Under the pieces are notes generated by a model, which worked only from the letters and a program-made list of their open reading frames with translations, did not search any database and was not told where the DNA came from. Below are positions 26,484 through 37,227 of a stretch of 64,000 nucleotides of DNA, one piece after another (the first letter of the stretch is position 1; every line of letters begins with the position of its first letter). A program made the translations under genes and the position numbers. Source of the stretch: Aliivibrio wodanis (GTDB lineage Bacteria; Pseudomonadota; Gammaproteobacteria; Enterobacterales; Vibrionaceae); contig LN554847.1 in assembly GCA_000953695.1 (NCBI GenBank), positions 186,001-250,000 of the forward strand. The letters are read 5' to 3'.

Positions 26484-28040
26484 TTAGCTTAACGTCCTGA
26501 ATTGAGATACTAAATCACCTTGAGAGTGAATAGTTTTTGAAAGTGCTTGGCATTGCTCCATTGTTCCATTTGCAATACTATTTGTTTCTAAACAGACATT
26601 ATTAATTAATTGAATATTGGTATTCATCTCGTCTGCTACTTTTACCATTTGTTCTACCGCAACAGAAATCTGGGTGTTTTTCGCTGAAATATTAGTGACT
26701 TGATCTAATGATTCCTGCAGTTTATTTCCTGATTGATTAGAATTTTTAACACAAACTTCTGATAACTCTTTTCCTTTGTTCATGGCTCTAACGGCATCTT
26801 GAGTGCTTACTTGGATTAATGAGATTATCTCTTGAATTTCTTTTGTTGAGCCTTGGCTTCGTTGAGCCAAATTTCTAACCTCATCAGCAACGACAGCAAA
26901 TCCTCTTCCTTGTTCACCAGCTCTAGCAGCTTCAATCGCCGCATTTAATGCTAGCAAATTTGTTTGCTCTGCAAGAGATTGAATAACGGTTAGTACAGAT
27001 CCAATTGTATTCCCGTGCTCTTCTAGAGTACTAATTACCTCTGAAGCATTGGTTAATTTCACAGACAATTCTTCAATAGAGGTAACGGTCTCAGTAACTG
27101 CAAGCATTCCTTCTGAAGTGATTTTATGGGCCTCTTCAGTTACTGATGCTGTGGCTTGGACGCTGGCTGCAATATCACTGACAGAAGCACTCATCTCTTG
27201 AATTGCATTGGCAACTTGAGCGGTGTCTTTGCTTTGAATTGTTATGTTATTTACGGTGTCTTGGCAGTTACTTGTTGATGATTGTGCTAATGCTTCAATT
27301 TTTTCATTAGAGTCTTGAACTCGTCCCACAACGGCGTTAATTTCAGATTGACGCATTTTAAAAGCAAGTTCGATTTCTGATAGGTCATCGACATTATTGG
27401 TATAAACAAGCTCCATTAATGGATTATCAAATATGTCTCTAGCTTTTTTTGATAATGCTTCTAAACGGCGTGTTAACACAAAAATACTGATAAGAGATAG
27501 ACCTGACATAGCGATTAAACTAAGTAATGGTGAAAACTGATTAACTATTGCAGATACAGTAAAGGTAGGAAGCAGGGTTAACATAAAACGTTGCCATAAA
27601 CGAGTTCTTGGAAGTGATAATTTTAATGGTTTTTTCCCATTTTTTATTTGCTTATATACGTTCTCAGCATTTTGAACGTGTTCACGAGACGGGCATAAAC
27701 GAACAGATTGATATTCTTTGATTTTATTCTCGTTAATGATCGGTGATACAAAGGCATCGACCCAATAATAATTGCCATTCTTACAACGATTTTTTACTAG
27801 CCCCATCCAAGATTTCTTATCTTGTAAGTGGGACCACATATTTTTAAATGCATCACTTGGCATATCTGGATGACGGACAATGTTGTGTGGTTGAGAAAGT
27901 AATTCATTGAAATTAAACCCAGAGATTTCGCAAAATTCTTTACTTGCATAAGTGATATGACTTGAAGGAGAAGTAATAGATAGTAAGTTATATTCTTTAG
28001 GAAATAGAACTTCTTTATTGTTAGATTGTGGTGAATTCAT
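26484..28040 (-). CDS. Aer-like PAS chemoreceptor
   Basis: 518 residues. The N-terminal PAS domain (~20-125) has the Aer hallmarks [46 protein letters not shown], as broken by short gaps in related proteins, so an FAD cofactor and redox or oxygen sensing are likely. A hydrophobic segment (~150-195) anchors it to the inner membrane without a periplasmic domain. The signalling tip (~355-390) has [20 protein letters not shown] followed by [12 protein letters not shown]. No pentapeptide for CheR docking ends the protein. A decayed copy of its 3' end lies at 23777-23898. Confidence 0.93.
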   Translation of the reverse strand: MNSPQSNNKEVLFPKEYNLLSITSPSSHITYASKEFCEISGFNFNELLSQPHNIVRHPDMPSDAFKNMWSHLQDKKSWMGLVKNRCKNGNYYWVDAFVSPIINENKIKEYQSVRLCPSREHVQNAENVYKQIKNGKKPLKLSLPRTRLWQRFMLTLLPTFTVSAIVNQFSPLLSLIAMSGLSLISIFVLTRRLEALSKKARDIFDNPLMELVYTNNVDDLSEIELAFKMRQSEINAVVGRVQDSNEKIEALAQSSTSNCQDTVNNITIQSKDTAQVANAIQEMSASVSDIAASVQATASVTEEAHKITSEGMLAVTETVTSIEELSVKLTNASEVISTLEEHGNTIGSVLTVIQSLAEQTNLLALNAAIEAARAGEQGRGFAVVADEVRNLAQRSQGSTKEIQEIISLIQVSTQDAVRAMNKGKELSEVCVKNSNQSGNKLQESLDQVTNISAKNTQISVAVEQMVKVADEMNTNIQLINNVCLETNSIANGTMEQCQALSKTIHSQGDLVSQFRTLS

Positions 28041-28332
28041 GTATATATCTTTTAATAAAGGTGAGTTTCTTTCTTAAGTGTAAGAAAATGTTACGCGAGA
28101 ACCTATCATTATTGAGGGTTTTAATGATTGACTTAAATCATTAGTTTATAAACTTGTATAGGTTGTACGCTAATCATTATTTTTACTTATCATTTATAGT
28201 ATGGTTTTTTCTATATTTTGTTTTAATCTTTTCAAAATGAGAAGATTCATGGATTTATATATTTTTTTGTAAGATGTATGCTTTAGACATGCTATAAATA
28301 TAAGTAGATATGGATGATCCTCAGGTAAAAAT

Positions 28333-29295
28333 ATGAATCGAACAATAAGATACTTTGGCACATTTTTGATTATAGGGTCTATGCCGCTCTATGCAGTAGC
28401 AAACGATCCTTTTGGTGCTCTGCAAGTAAATGCCCAGTCGCCTTTTCAAGCAAATAGCCTGACCCCTAAATTACGTTCTGGTTTATACAGTGGAAATACT
28501 GAATTTTTTGCAAGCCTTAATAGCGGTAGTGCATGGATTGAAAGTTCAAACTATAAAATGGATTATTATCAAAACCAAGCAACTGTCGGTGGGCTTTTTC
28601 AAGTTAATCCACATTTAAATGTAGAGCTAAAATATCAAGGAATAAATGCAAGTGATAATAACTTAGACCCCATCACTTATGGTTTTCATGATCTATTTGG
28701 AATTGGACAAAATGGCCGTGATGAAGTCGAATATGATGAATTTAATATCCATACCCCTTACGGTGATATTGAAAACTTTGAAGGAGAAACCTTAAGTCAA
28801 GCGATTACCTTGTATACTGATTATCAGATGCTAGCTTGGTCTCACTCTAGTTTAACCATTGGTGCTTCATTGTATTATAACTCGGTGAACGAAGGAGAGT
28901 TTGAGCGGCAAGTGTTTGAACAAGCAATCCAGTTAAATTATGGTTATGCGAATAGTATGCAGCAGTTTTATACCTCATTAGGTATCTCTTTTAATGAGGA
29001 GCCTTTTCTTACAGATGTAAAAGATTACCGTAAAACCCGATGGATGTTCGGGGTGGGCTATAACTATGCACTTGCTAAGAATCATCGCCTAATAGTAGAG
29101 ACTTCAATTTTGGAAGGTGCATTAAATGAGGGAGTAATGAGTGATCAATTTAGTGATTTGAGCTACGAATTTACCCTTGGATATCGGTATTTAATGAAGA
29201 AAGCTGCGCTTGAACTTGCCATGATAGAGAATTATATCAATATGGATAATAGCTTAGATATTGGATTTACCATTGGTTTACGTTATCAACTCTAA
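28333..29295 (+). CDS. Probable outer membrane beta-barrel protein (DUF3187-like)
   Basis: 320 residues with a signal peptide (~1-24, ends AVANDPFG). The rest shows alternating strands with many aromatic residues and ends in a barrel-like final strand (DIGFTIGLRYQL), so it should sit in the outer membrane. The pattern resembles the DUF3187 family of uncharacterised barrels; this assignment is by memory. An AGGT ribosome site precedes the ATG. It is a single gene between an Aer-like receptor and a GGDEF gene. Confidence 0.72.
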   Translation: MNRTIRYFGTFLIIGSMPLYAVANDPFGALQVNAQSPFQANSLTPKLRSGLYSGNTEFFASLNSGSAWIESSNYKMDYYQNQATVGGLFQVNPHLNVELKYQGINASDNNLDPITYGFHDLFGIGQNGRDEVEYDEFNIHTPYGDIENFEGETLSQAITLYTDYQMLAWSHSSLTIGASLYYNSVNEGEFERQVFEQAIQLNYGYANSMQQFYTSLGISFNEEPFLTDVKDYRKTRWMFGVGYNYALAKNHRLIVETSILEGALNEGVMSDQFSDLSYEFTLGYRYLMKKAALELAMIENYINMDNSLDIGFTIGLRYQL

Positions 29296-29398
29296 ATGAT
29301 GAAATTTTTGATGATTTTTATCAAAAAGAGTTATCGACGGCAGCGTATATTTTATATAAGCTACTATACAATAAATTTGGACATTTAAAGAACTCTAT

Positions 29399-31501
29399 AT
29401 GCCTAGACGCTTTAACTTATTTCTAGAACAACAGCTTGTTATTGTCATTAGTGCAGCCACTAGTGATGATATTCATTATGTTGTCAAGCACGTTGAAGAA
29501 AGAGCGAAAAAGGATAAGCTTACTGTACCTGCCTCTTATAAGCTCTTTTTTTATGGTTATATTAAGTTAAAAGAGTCAAAATATGAGGAGGCATTAGAGT
29601 ATTTTTCAAAAAGCCTAAGTAATTTAAAGAAAAGCAGTCAATTAAGATATCTACCATACTATATTGAATATGGTATGGGTGTGGTATTTATACGTTTGAG
29701 TCAATTTTCTGATGCAGTATCTTCATTGACAAAAACACTAAAGATCAAAAACTACGCTGGACAAGAAGAGATCATCTTTCGTACTTATAATAATATAGGT
29801 ATTGTATTTCTTTTATCGAATGATAATGAACAAGCTTATGCCTATTTTACATTAGCGCGTGATTACATAACGGATAATACCGCACTATCGAGTTCACCTT
29901 TTTTAACCAACTACGCTTATGCAAACGCATTAGTGGGGAAATTTGAAGAAGCTGCTGAGCTGTATTGTAAGATGGAACATGAGTTAAAGAATAAGCCAAG
30001 TACTCTTGGAGGCTTCTTTTTATATAACTCTAAAGGTTCATTCTATGATCTCCAAGAAGAGCCTAAGTTAGCACTAGCAAGTTTTGATAAAGCAATTGAG
30101 TTAAGTATTGAGCTTAAAGATTTTTTTTATCAACTAGATGCACTAAAAGAGTATTGTGTTTGTGCATTAAAATATGGTTTGGATAGCCATGTTATATCGT
30201 ATGTAAGCGATGCCATGCTACTTATTCAAGACTATGGTACACCAAACAGTATTAGTTATTTTTCTGAAACGTTAATGTCTTTAAGTCATAAGCAGAAGAG
30301 TGTAGAAAAAAAACTGCAATTATTACAGCAAGCTTATGCTCTACAAGGACGTGCGCTTGCAATGTATTCTGATAATAATCAAGAATCAATTTCAGAATTG
30401 TACCGACTGCATTCTGAAAGGCCTGAATTAGAAAACGCCAAATCCTTAGAGCAGAATTTAGAACTAGTAACTTCTTTTGGTGAGTACTTAAATAGTCATA
30501 GTAATTTAGATGAGATCATCTTTAAATTGTATGAAGATTTAAAACAAATATTGCCACTAGATTGTCTGTCTGTAGGCCTATATGATAATCAAACAGCTCA
30601 GCTACATTATGATCATTTTCTTGATTTAGGTGTCCCTCTAGAGCCATTTATCATTGACTGTAATAATGAAATAACCTTGAGTTCATATTGTATTCAACAA
30701 AAAAAACCATTTTTGCATGGTGATTTTTCTTCTCAAGTACTGAGTGAGTTACTTGGGCAGCATACGGAACAAGCGTTTGTTGGAAATACAGATGAGTCTT
30801 ACCCATCGATTATGATGTTACCTCTGATTTTAGAAGGAGAGGTCATCGGTATTTTTTCGATTCAAACTTTTAAACATCATGCCTATCAAGGATATCAATT
30901 TTCTCTTGTTAAGCAGCTTGCTTCCTATTTAGCAATAGACATTAGAAACAAGCAGCAGAAGCAACAACTGGTTGAGCAGAAAAAAGAGCTAAATCGTTTA
31001 GCTAATACTGATCCGTTAACGGGGTTATTGAATCGAAAGTCGTTATTTTCATCGATTAAAGAGTGGAGCTCTTCATCAGAGAATCTTACTGTTCTATTGA
31101 TTGATATTGATTATTATAAACAATTTAATGACTTATATGGTCACATTAAAGGAGATGAGATCTTAGTTCGCTTTTCAGCATTGCTGAAATCTCATTTCTA
31201 TTTAGATACTCATAAAGTATTTCGATACGGTGGTGATGAGTTTTTAGTGCTTATTCATGGAGAAGAATATATGAAACTTGTAGAGCTATTTATTCAACTC
31301 CGATCTCATGTTCAGGAACAAGAAATAGCCCACAAAGGATCGCTATGTAGTGATGTAATTACATTATCTATAGGAGGCTATCAATTTTTTCCTTGTGAAA
31401 TGATGGGTTTAAGTATAAATGAATTGATTCATAAAGCAGATGAAGCCCTTTATTCTATAAAAAACGAAGGGCGAAATGGCTTATTTATCAATCGCTCGTA
31501 A
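29399..31501 (+). CDS. TPR-GAF-GGDEF diguanylate cyclase (second copy)
   Basis: 700 residues, same layout as the proteins at 2649-4775 and 43019-45118. TPR-like repeats at ~1-330 (for example KYEEALEYFSKSLSNL), a GAF-like domain at ~350-520, a coiled linker, and GGDEF at ~530-698. The signature RYGGDEF is intact (GGDEF 611-615) with LIDIDYYKQFND. The RxxD inhibitory site is absent (LDTH). No membrane segment is seen. The input region differs enough from the other two copies to suggest different partners or ligands. Confidence 0.92.
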   Translation: MPRRFNLFLEQQLVIVISAATSDDIHYVVKHVEERAKKDKLTVPASYKLFFYGYIKLKESKYEEALEYFSKSLSNLKKSSQLRYLPYYIEYGMGVVFIRLSQFSDAVSSLTKTLKIKNYAGQEEIIFRTYNNIGIVFLLSNDNEQAYAYFTLARDYITDNTALSSSPFLTNYAYANALVGKFEEAAELYCKMEHELKNKPSTLGGFFLYNSKGSFYDLQEEPKLALASFDKAIELSIELKDFFYQLDALKEYCVCALKYGLDSHVISYVSDAMLLIQDYGTPNSISYFSETLMSLSHKQKSVEKKLQLLQQAYALQGRALAMYSDNNQESISELYRLHSERPELENAKSLEQNLELVTSFGEYLNSHSNLDEIIFKLYEDLKQILPLDCLSVGLYDNQTAQLHYDHFLDLGVPLEPFIIDCNNEITLSSYCIQQKKPFLHGDFSSQVLSELLGQHTEQAFVGNTDESYPSIMMLPLILEGEVIGIFSIQTFKHHAYQGYQFSLVKQLASYLAIDIRNKQQKQQLVEQKKELNRLANTDPLTGLLNRKSLFSSIKEWSSSSENLTVLLIDIDYYKQFNDLYGHIKGDEILVRFSALLKSHFYLDTHKVFRYGGDEFLVLIHGEEYMKLVELFIQLRSHVQEQEIAHKGSLCSDVITLSIGGYQFFPCEMMGLSINELIHKADEALYSIKNEGRNGLFINRS

Positions 31502-31721
31502 GTAGTATTAAGGTTTTTATATAATTCAAGTTGTAAATTCATTATTTTGACGAGTGTTGTAATTTTATAGCATCTTTAAAATCATTTCCAAAATACCATT
31601 CTATATGATTCAATTAAGTAGTATCATATTCTGTTATATTTTGCTGTTAATAGAACACTTACTTTTAGTCTGAAAATAGTCATAAAAAGAAGTGTAAATA
31701 GAAATTATAACTGGATTACTT

Positions 31722-33605
31722 ATGCACAAAAATATCTCAATAAAAAATAAACTGACTATTATGTTTGTAGCTGTCATATCAGTCATGGCATCACTTCAAA
31801 CTTACATGACAGGTAAGCAGTTAATGGAAGAAACGTATCGCTCTGTTAACCAATTTTCAGCAGCGATTACTAAATCAAGTGTATCGGGCATTGAAAAGTG
31901 GATTGATGGAAAGATACAAATACTACAAGCAACCGAACAAGCTTTTAATTATTCAGCTGAGCCAGTTAGCTATTTCTCTCAATCTGAACATTCAGGTAAA
32001 TTTGATATCACCTACGCAGGATTATCGACAGGTGAATTTTATCAAAGTAAAAAACTACCAGTGCCTAATGGTTATGATCCACGAGTTCGTGATTGGTATA
32101 CCAAAGCAAAAAGCAGCTCCCAAGCAATAGTAACTAGCCCTTATGTTGATGCAGGAACGGGTAATCTTGTTGTTACAATTGCAGATTCATTTAATACGAA
32201 CGGTTACTCTGGTGTAATAGGTGCTGATATCAGCATTCAATCAATTATTGATGACATATTATCAATAAATCAAGATGGTGTGTCTGCATATTTAATTGAT
32301 AGTGAAGGTAAATTTGTTGCCCATCAAGATCGTAATATGCTGCAAAAATCAGTTTCTGTATTAGGTAGTGACTTTAATATTGCAAAAATTCAACAACTAG
32401 CCCAGCGTCATCAGCAATCAGAAGGTATTGTGAATGGTAAAGAAGCCTTTATAACAGCAGCAAAAGAAGAACGATCTGGTTGGTATTTTATTGCTGTGGT
32501 TGATAAAGATCTTGCTTTTACATCTGTTCGTAGTGTTGTAAGAGATTCTGCATTTATGGTGTTATTGCAGTTAATAATCATTGCTGGCTTAGCTATGTTC
32601 TTAATTAAAAAAGCATTAGCACCCTTAAATATTTTAAGTAAAGCAATGGAAGATCTTTCAAAAGGAGAGGGAGACTTAACCCAACGTATAGCTGTGAATT
32701 CTACCGATGAAATTGGTCAATTAGCTTCTCACGTAAATGCGTTTATCGGAAAGTTACACAGCATTATTAAAGATATTGCAGCATCATCATCAGAATTAAA
32801 TTCTCAATCTAAAGTGAGTACTCAAGTCGCTTGCAAAACTAGTGAAGGTCTAACAATCCAAGTAAATGAGATCACTCAGATTGCAGCAGCAGTTCATGAG
32901 ATGTCAGCAACAGCACAAGAAGTTGCGAATAATGCTCAACTAACGGCAGAGTCTGCAATTAGCTCTACTGAGAACTGTGAGCAAGGTAAGCAAGTTATTA
33001 TTCGTAATCAGGAATCGATTACCAATTTAGCAAACCAAGTTGATAATGCTTCAGGTATCATTCAAGAGCTTGAGAACAACGCACAGCAAATTAATATGAT
33101 TCTCTCTACTATTCGTGATATTGCTGAGCAAACTAACTTACTTGCTTTAAATGCAGCGATTGAGGCTGCACGAGCAGGTGAACAAGGGCGAGGCTTTGCG
33201 GTAGTTGCTGATGAGGTACGTGTACTTTCTCAACGCACGCACAGCTCAACAGATGAAATCCGTAATATGATCGAAACGCTACAGCGCAATACTAACAGTG
33301 CGGTTCATAGTATGGATGAGAGTAAGAAGTTTGCTCAATCAAGTGTTGATGATGCTAATAATGCGACAACTGCGCTAGAAGAGATCTCAATGTCTATCCA
33401 GCAAATATCTGATATGGCAATGCAAATTTCTAATGCGGCAGCAGAGCAAAGAACAGTAACAGATGAAGTAAGTGAAAACATTCAATCAGCAAGTGATGTC
33501 TCGGACCAGATGTCAAATGAAGCGAGTAATTCACAACAATTGTCAGAAGAGTTACGTGAAATCGCTACTCAGTTAAATACTCACGTAAACTTATTTAAAT
33601 ACTAG
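31722..33605 (+). CDS. dCACHE-type chemoreceptor
   Basis: 627 residues. Transmembrane helices at ~10-30 and ~273-295 bracket a periplasmic double-CACHE domain. It contains [12 protein letters not shown] and [20 protein letters not shown], a pattern like that of amino-acid-binding dCACHE_1 receptors; an amino acid ligand is a reasonable but unproven guess. A HAMP domain (~296-350) follows. The signalling tip (~465-500) is [20 protein letters not shown]. It stands alone with a terminator behind it. Confidence 0.94.
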   Translation: MHKNISIKNKLTIMFVAVISVMASLQTYMTGKQLMEETYRSVNQFSAAITKSSVSGIEKWIDGKIQILQATEQAFNYSAEPVSYFSQSEHSGKFDITYAGLSTGEFYQSKKLPVPNGYDPRVRDWYTKAKSSSQAIVTSPYVDAGTGNLVVTIADSFNTNGYSGVIGADISIQSIIDDILSINQDGVSAYLIDSEGKFVAHQDRNMLQKSVSVLGSDFNIAKIQQLAQRHQQSEGIVNGKEAFITAAKEERSGWYFIAVVDKDLAFTSVRSVVRDSAFMVLLQLIIIAGLAMFLIKKALAPLNILSKAMEDLSKGEGDLTQRIAVNSTDEIGQLASHVNAFIGKLHSIIKDIAASSSELNSQSKVSTQVACKTSEGLTIQVNEITQIAAAVHEMSATAQEVANNAQLTAESAISSTENCEQGKQVIIRNQESITNLANQVDNASGIIQELENNAQQINMILSTIRDIAEQTNLLALNAAIEAARAGEQGRGFAVVADEVRVLSQRTHSSTDEIRNMIETLQRNTNSAVHSMDESKKFAQSSVDDANNATTALEEISMSIQQISDMAMQISNAAAEQRTVTDEVSENIQSASDVSDQMSNEASNSQQLSEELREIATQLNTHVNLFKY

Positions 33606-33635
33606 AAATACTCAAGTAGCACTTACTATATAACC

Positions 33636-33694
33636 AACCCCTCTTTGTTACTTATACTTTTGTTAGATATAAGATGATAAAGAGGTGTTTTTGT
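33636..33694 (+). terminator. Terminator of the dCACHE receptor gene
   Basis: An 11-base stem with one mismatch (AACCCCTCTTT with AAAGAGGTGTT) and an inner helix from ACTTATA/TATAAG, followed by a run of Ts, lies 30 bases after the receptor stop codon. Confidence 0.75.
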
Positions 33695-33874
33695 ATCTAA
33701 TTGTTATCAATAACGTGATCTCAATCATAGCTTTTTACTTAAAGCATTGATGAATTTGTGGAAAACAAATAGATTTATTCATGGGTTTTATAAAGCCCCT
33801 TACCTCTAGTAATAAAATATCACATCCAATTTTTAATCATTTTTGAGACGTTTTATTTAATAGAGGAAATCAAT

Positions 33875-34159
33875 ATGGCGAAGTACCAATTTTTTTGCAT
33901 CCCCAATAGTGATCGCAAGCAATACACCTTTCTTGATATGGCATCAAGTTCGTTTCTACAAGAGAAATCTGCGATTTTAGATCAAGGTTTTGAAGTAGAG
34001 GATGATGTCATCTATGCAGATACTCCTGAAGACGCTGTCGAAAAGTTCAAATCAAATTTTATTTATGCTGTCGATGAATATGGTAAAGCTGATGTTGGTT
34101 ATGGCTTTGCAGTATTTATTCAGTCGATTTATAAAATGGTATTCAATAAAAAAGCATAA
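33875..34159 (+). CDS. Unknown small soluble protein
   Basis: 94 residues with a good GAGGAA ribosome site. No signal peptide or membrane segment. It is acidic in the middle (EVEDDVIYADTPEDAVEKFK) and hydrophobic near the C-terminus (GYGFAVFIQSIYKMVF). No family is recognised. It is followed 13 bases later by a membrane protein gene, so the two probably form a small operon. Confidence 0.7.
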   Translation: MAKYQFFCIPNSDRKQYTFLDMASSSFLQEKSAILDQGFEVEDDVIYADTPEDAVEKFKSNFIYAVDEYGKADVGYGFAVFIQSIYKMVFNKKA

Positions 34160-34172
34160 AAAGGATAATTTG

Positions 34173-34607
34173 ATGGATAAGGTATTATTTACATCTAAAG
34201 AATATACTTTGACAGAAGAGACATTTCTTTATCAAGGTTATCAAGAAAAATTGGACAATATAGCCAGTTTAAATATCATTGAGTGGAGAAAGACTGATCG
34301 CATTAAATATAGTATGGGATTAGGAATATTTAGCGTTATTATGTTTTATACCATAAGCTGGTTTTTAGTACTTCCAGTGCTTGATGCATTGAGTGGTGAT
34401 GGCAATATTCCTTCTTATTTAGTTGAAGGTATTACTTCACTCGTTTTTATTTTTTTTAGTGTGGTAGGTTACCTATCTCGTAAAGGTTACACACTAGAGT
34501 TAGAGCACATCAGTGGAAATAAAGGCACCATAGGAAAAAGCATACAACGCTCAACATTTGATACGTTGCTTAGCGTTTTTGTGCAAGCGAAAAAACATAG
34601 GAAATAA
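34173..34607 (+). CDS. Unknown small membrane protein
   Basis: 144 residues from the ATG at 34173, which has an AAGGAT ribosome site; the frame opens earlier (34002) inside the preceding gene. Two hydrophobic helices (~52-73 and ~85-107) suggest an inner membrane protein with both ends in the cytoplasm. The N-terminal part (TLTEETFLYQGYQEKLDNI) resembles a PH-like or bacterial membrane-flanked domain, but this is weak. Paired with the gene at 33875. Confidence 0.65.
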   Translation: MDKVLFTSKEYTLTEETFLYQGYQEKLDNIASLNIIEWRKTDRIKYSMGLGIFSVIMFYTISWFLVLPVLDALSGDGNIPSYLVEGITSLVFIFFSVVGYLSRKGYTLELEHISGNKGTIGKSIQRSTFDTLLSVFVQAKKHRK

Positions 34608-34711
34608 TGAATCTATGCCTATACAGCACACTCTTAATGTGTAGTTGTATAGGCATTATACCAATCTGATCTAAGATGATCAGTTATTTACTACGATTGG
34701 TATTAGAAGCA

Positions 34712-34819
34712 TTAAGCGATAAAAATCACTTCGCCGCAAATACAGAACCAAACGCAACGCACCTCACTATAAAACCATTCTTGATGTTGTTGACAGCATG
34801 GGCAAGTTAATTCTTTCAT
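34712..34819 (-). CDS. Possible 35-residue Cys-rich peptide
   Basis: The product starts MKELTCPCCQQHQEW and continues with VRCVWFCICGE. Six Cys residues arranged as CPCC, C and CIC look like a small zinc-ribbon-like protein. AGGA lies three to four bases before the ATG at 34819, close but usable. No homologue is recalled. Confidence 0.4.
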   Translation of the reverse strand: MKELTCPCCQQHQEWFYSEVRCVWFCICGEVIFIA

Positions 34820-35074
34820 GAATCCTCATTATAATTATAAATTTCATATTTAGTATGGAATTGAATTTAATTATTTCAAATCAATATTTGAGCTTATTAG
34901 TCTCATTTAGAGGTGAGTTGAGTTTTAATGTAATTGTTAAGATCAATAATAACAAAGACGATATTTTTTTGGCTTTTTGGCATCTAAAAGGTCATTATTT
35001 TGACTGGAATCACGTTTTGTTTATCACGTTTTTGTTTAGTATGAAGTACTGGAAATAGGTGTTGTTTAGGAGGA

Positions 35075-35200
35075 ATGATGTTTATACATGAAGGGTTAAA
35101 CCCGTTAACTGAGTTAGTAATTTGGATTAGTTATGCAGTGATGATTATCATTGCGGTAATGGCCGTTAGTATTTTTATTGAATTTACAAAAAAAGAATAA
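35075..35200 (+). CDS. Possible 40-41-residue membrane peptide
   Basis: A perfect AGGAGG (35068-35073) precedes two in-frame ATGs at 35075 and 35078; the second has the more workable spacing. The peptide is one hydrophobic helix (VIWISYAVMIIIAVMAVSIF) with a charged tail ending FTKKE. Single-helix proteins of this size often tune larger membrane complexes. A hairpin follows directly. Confidence 0.5.
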   Translation: MMFIHEGLNPLTELVIWISYAVMIIIAVMAVSIFIEFTKKE

Positions 35201-35250
35201 AACAAACGCATAAGGAACGTAAACTTACGAGTGATGATTATGCGTTTGTT
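35201..35250. terminator. Hairpin between the small ORF and the chemoreceptor gene
   Basis: AACAAACGCATAA (35201-35213) pairs perfectly with TTATGCGTTTGTT (35238-35250) around a 24-base loop. T-rich flanks on the minus side suit the chemoreceptor gene that ends at 35270. Confidence 0.65.
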
Positions 35251-35269
35251 GATTTTATGAAAGATGTTA

Positions 35270-37048
35270 TTAAGTTTTAAATTGCGATACTTGTTCTTTC
35301 ATTTCTTCTGCTTTCTCTGCTACATTTTGTAGTTCTGTGAGGCAAGCTTGCGCTGAAGCTATATTACTGTCAGTTAAATCATTAAGCTCTGTAATGGCCT
35401 GACTAACTTCATTGGTAGTCGTATTCTGCTCTTCAATGGCAGAGGCAATTTGAGTTGAAGAGTCAGAGATTGTTGCGATATCTGCAATAATTTTATTGAG
35501 GCTTTCTTCTGCACTGTTTGCTTTTACTACTGAGCTTTCTCCCTGTTCACTGCACTGCTCAATATTAGTGACGACTTTACTTGTTTGAGTTTGAATAGAT
35601 TCAATAATTGAACGAATCTCTTCTGTTGAAGTTTGAGTTCGAGTTGCAAGCGAACGTACTTCATCTGCAACCACTGCAAATCCACGACCTTGTTCCCCAG
35701 CTCGAGCAGCTTCAATTGCAGCATTAAGTGCCAGCAGATTTGTTTGTTCTGCAATGCTTTGAATCATTTGAACTACATTACCCACTTGACCGACTAATCC
35801 ACTTAAATGAGAAATATCTTCTTGGCTTAAGGTTAATGTATTTGATAAATTAGAAATCTCTTGAGAGGCTGCATGAAGTGTTTCTTGTCCTTCAGTCGCA
35901 TGTCGGTGCGATAGTGTGGCATTACTCGCTGCAGCTTCTGTATTACTTGCAATTTCTGCAACCGTTAAACTCATTTCATTTACTGCTGTTGCCATCATCA
36001 GAGTATGCTGTGATTGAAGGTCAAAATCACGTAATACACCTTCTAGTTGGCAACGTATTTCTGATGCACTACCTGCCAATTGAATTGATTTGTCTTGTGA
36101 ATCACCAACGAGAGATTGAATGTTATCTAGTAATTGATTGAAGCTTAAGCCAATTTGGCTGATCTCATCATTTCCAATATCTTCTGTACGCAGGGCGATG
36201 TTATTCGTATCAGTGATCTCTTTAATGACATTTGCTTGTTTAGAGATCCGGCGAACAATAATAAGGGATAAAGAGAAAGAGAGTGCGATTAATGAAATCA
36301 TTAAGATCGTAGAGACAATGTATTTCTGCCACGTTAAGTAGGAAATATATTCATCTACTTTTTCAGCTAACTCTTGGGCAAGCAATGAAAAATTTTGTTC
36401 TACTTCTGAAGACTGTTGACGAGTTTCCCCTTTTAGCCCTTCATTATACTTTAGCCCTAAAATACTTTTTTGTTGAATGATAGCATTCGCGTAAGAGACT
36501 AGAGTATAAAGCTCATTGGTATAGCTATCAGTAGGGATAGCGGTACCTTTTATAATGCTTTCATCAAAAAGCAGGATCCCTTCCAATAGTTTTACATCAT
36601 GCTGATTAAATGCTAGAGAAAATAATGATTTTCGAAGGCTATAATAGCTTCCTTGCAAGCCATCTTGCTGAGTTAAGCCTAATCGTTGATAGGCTGAAAC
36701 TAAGTTTGAAAAGGTAGATTTGTACTCTTCTAGTTCTTTTCTTATAACCTCTTTACGATTCAATTTAATGTCGAAATTATCAAAAATTTGAGAGATATCT
36801 TGGCTTATATCGATGAATTTTTGTGAGTTGTTCTTAAATTTATCTAAGTACTTTAAGTCCATTCTTGCCATAAAATCTTTTTCATTACGGCGCATATTTA
36901 ATAAGCTAATTTCTAATTGGGCTAAATCGAGACGAGCTTGATTTAGCTGCTCTGCATCGTTGCTTATTTTATAAGCATAACCGAGCGTGAAAGTCATTCC
37001 TAATACACCGATAAGGCATAAAATGTAAAGTAAATGTTTAATTTTCAT
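35270..37048 (-). CDS. HBM-like chemoreceptor (tandem copy 1)
   Basis: 592 residues from the ATG at 37048, which gives the clean membrane start [17 protein letters not shown] also seen in the neighbour copy; an ATG at 37063 is possible. Helices at ~7-26 and ~245-265 enclose a helical periplasmic domain whose first helix carries [12 protein letters not shown], like the helical bimodular (HBM) sensor of receptors such as McpS that bind organic acids. HAMP follows, then the signalling tip (~430-465). The tandem copy at 37228-39009 has the same layout and very similar sequence. Confidence 0.9.
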   Translation of the reverse strand: MKIKHLLYILCLIGVLGMTFTLGYAYKISNDAEQLNQARLDLAQLEISLLNMRRNEKDFMARMDLKYLDKFKNNSQKFIDISQDISQIFDNFDIKLNRKEVIRKELEEYKSTFSNLVSAYQRLGLTQQDGLQGSYYSLRKSLFSLAFNQHDVKLLEGILLFDESIIKGTAIPTDSYTNELYTLVSYANAIIQQKSILGLKYNEGLKGETRQQSSEVEQNFSLLAQELAEKVDEYISYLTWQKYIVSTILMISLIALSFSLSLIIVRRISKQANVIKEITDTNNIALRTEDIGNDEISQIGLSFNQLLDNIQSLVGDSQDKSIQLAGSASEIRCQLEGVLRDFDLQSQHTLMMATAVNEMSLTVAEIASNTEAAASNATLSHRHATEGQETLHAASQEISNLSNTLTLSQEDISHLSGLVGQVGNVVQMIQSIAEQTNLLALNAAIEAARAGEQGRGFAVVADEVRSLATRTQTSTEEIRSIIESIQTQTSKVVTNIEQCSEQGESSVVKANSAEESLNKIIADIATISDSSTQIASAIEEQNTTTNEVSQAITELNDLTDSNIASAQACLTELQNVAEKAEEMKEQVSQFKT

Positions 37049-37227
37049 TGAGTTATTGCCCATAATGTTAACTAGGTAGACCATACCTAGTTTAAATATA
37101 CTTATCAATATATTGATTAAGAGTATTTAAATTATTGGACAGATATTCATTTTTATAAAAAATATTTATTAATAATTAAATTGCCTTGAAAAATATCGGT
37201 GGTTTATATCGGTTATTTATGAGCAAA

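Larger units (their letters stand above)
34608..35269. other. Intergenic region with two possible very small genes
   Basis: About 660 bases between the small membrane protein gene and a chemoreceptor gene. It holds a Cys-rich 35-codon ORF on the minus strand, a 41-codon membrane peptide on the plus strand, and a terminator-like hairpin, all listed separately. A 67-codon frame at 34855-35058 has no ribosome site and is not called. Confidence 0.5.

Noticed and set aside
31502-31721. Flagellar sigma-28 promoters before chemoreceptor genes
   Set aside because: I looked for TAAA-N15-GCCGATAA before the receptor genes; only weak partial matches were found (for example GATAA near 37100 and 39100), not enough to call.
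34855-35058. 67-codon plus-strand ORF
   Set aside because: No ribosome site, unremarkable composition and no recognisable family; the region has better small ORF candidates.
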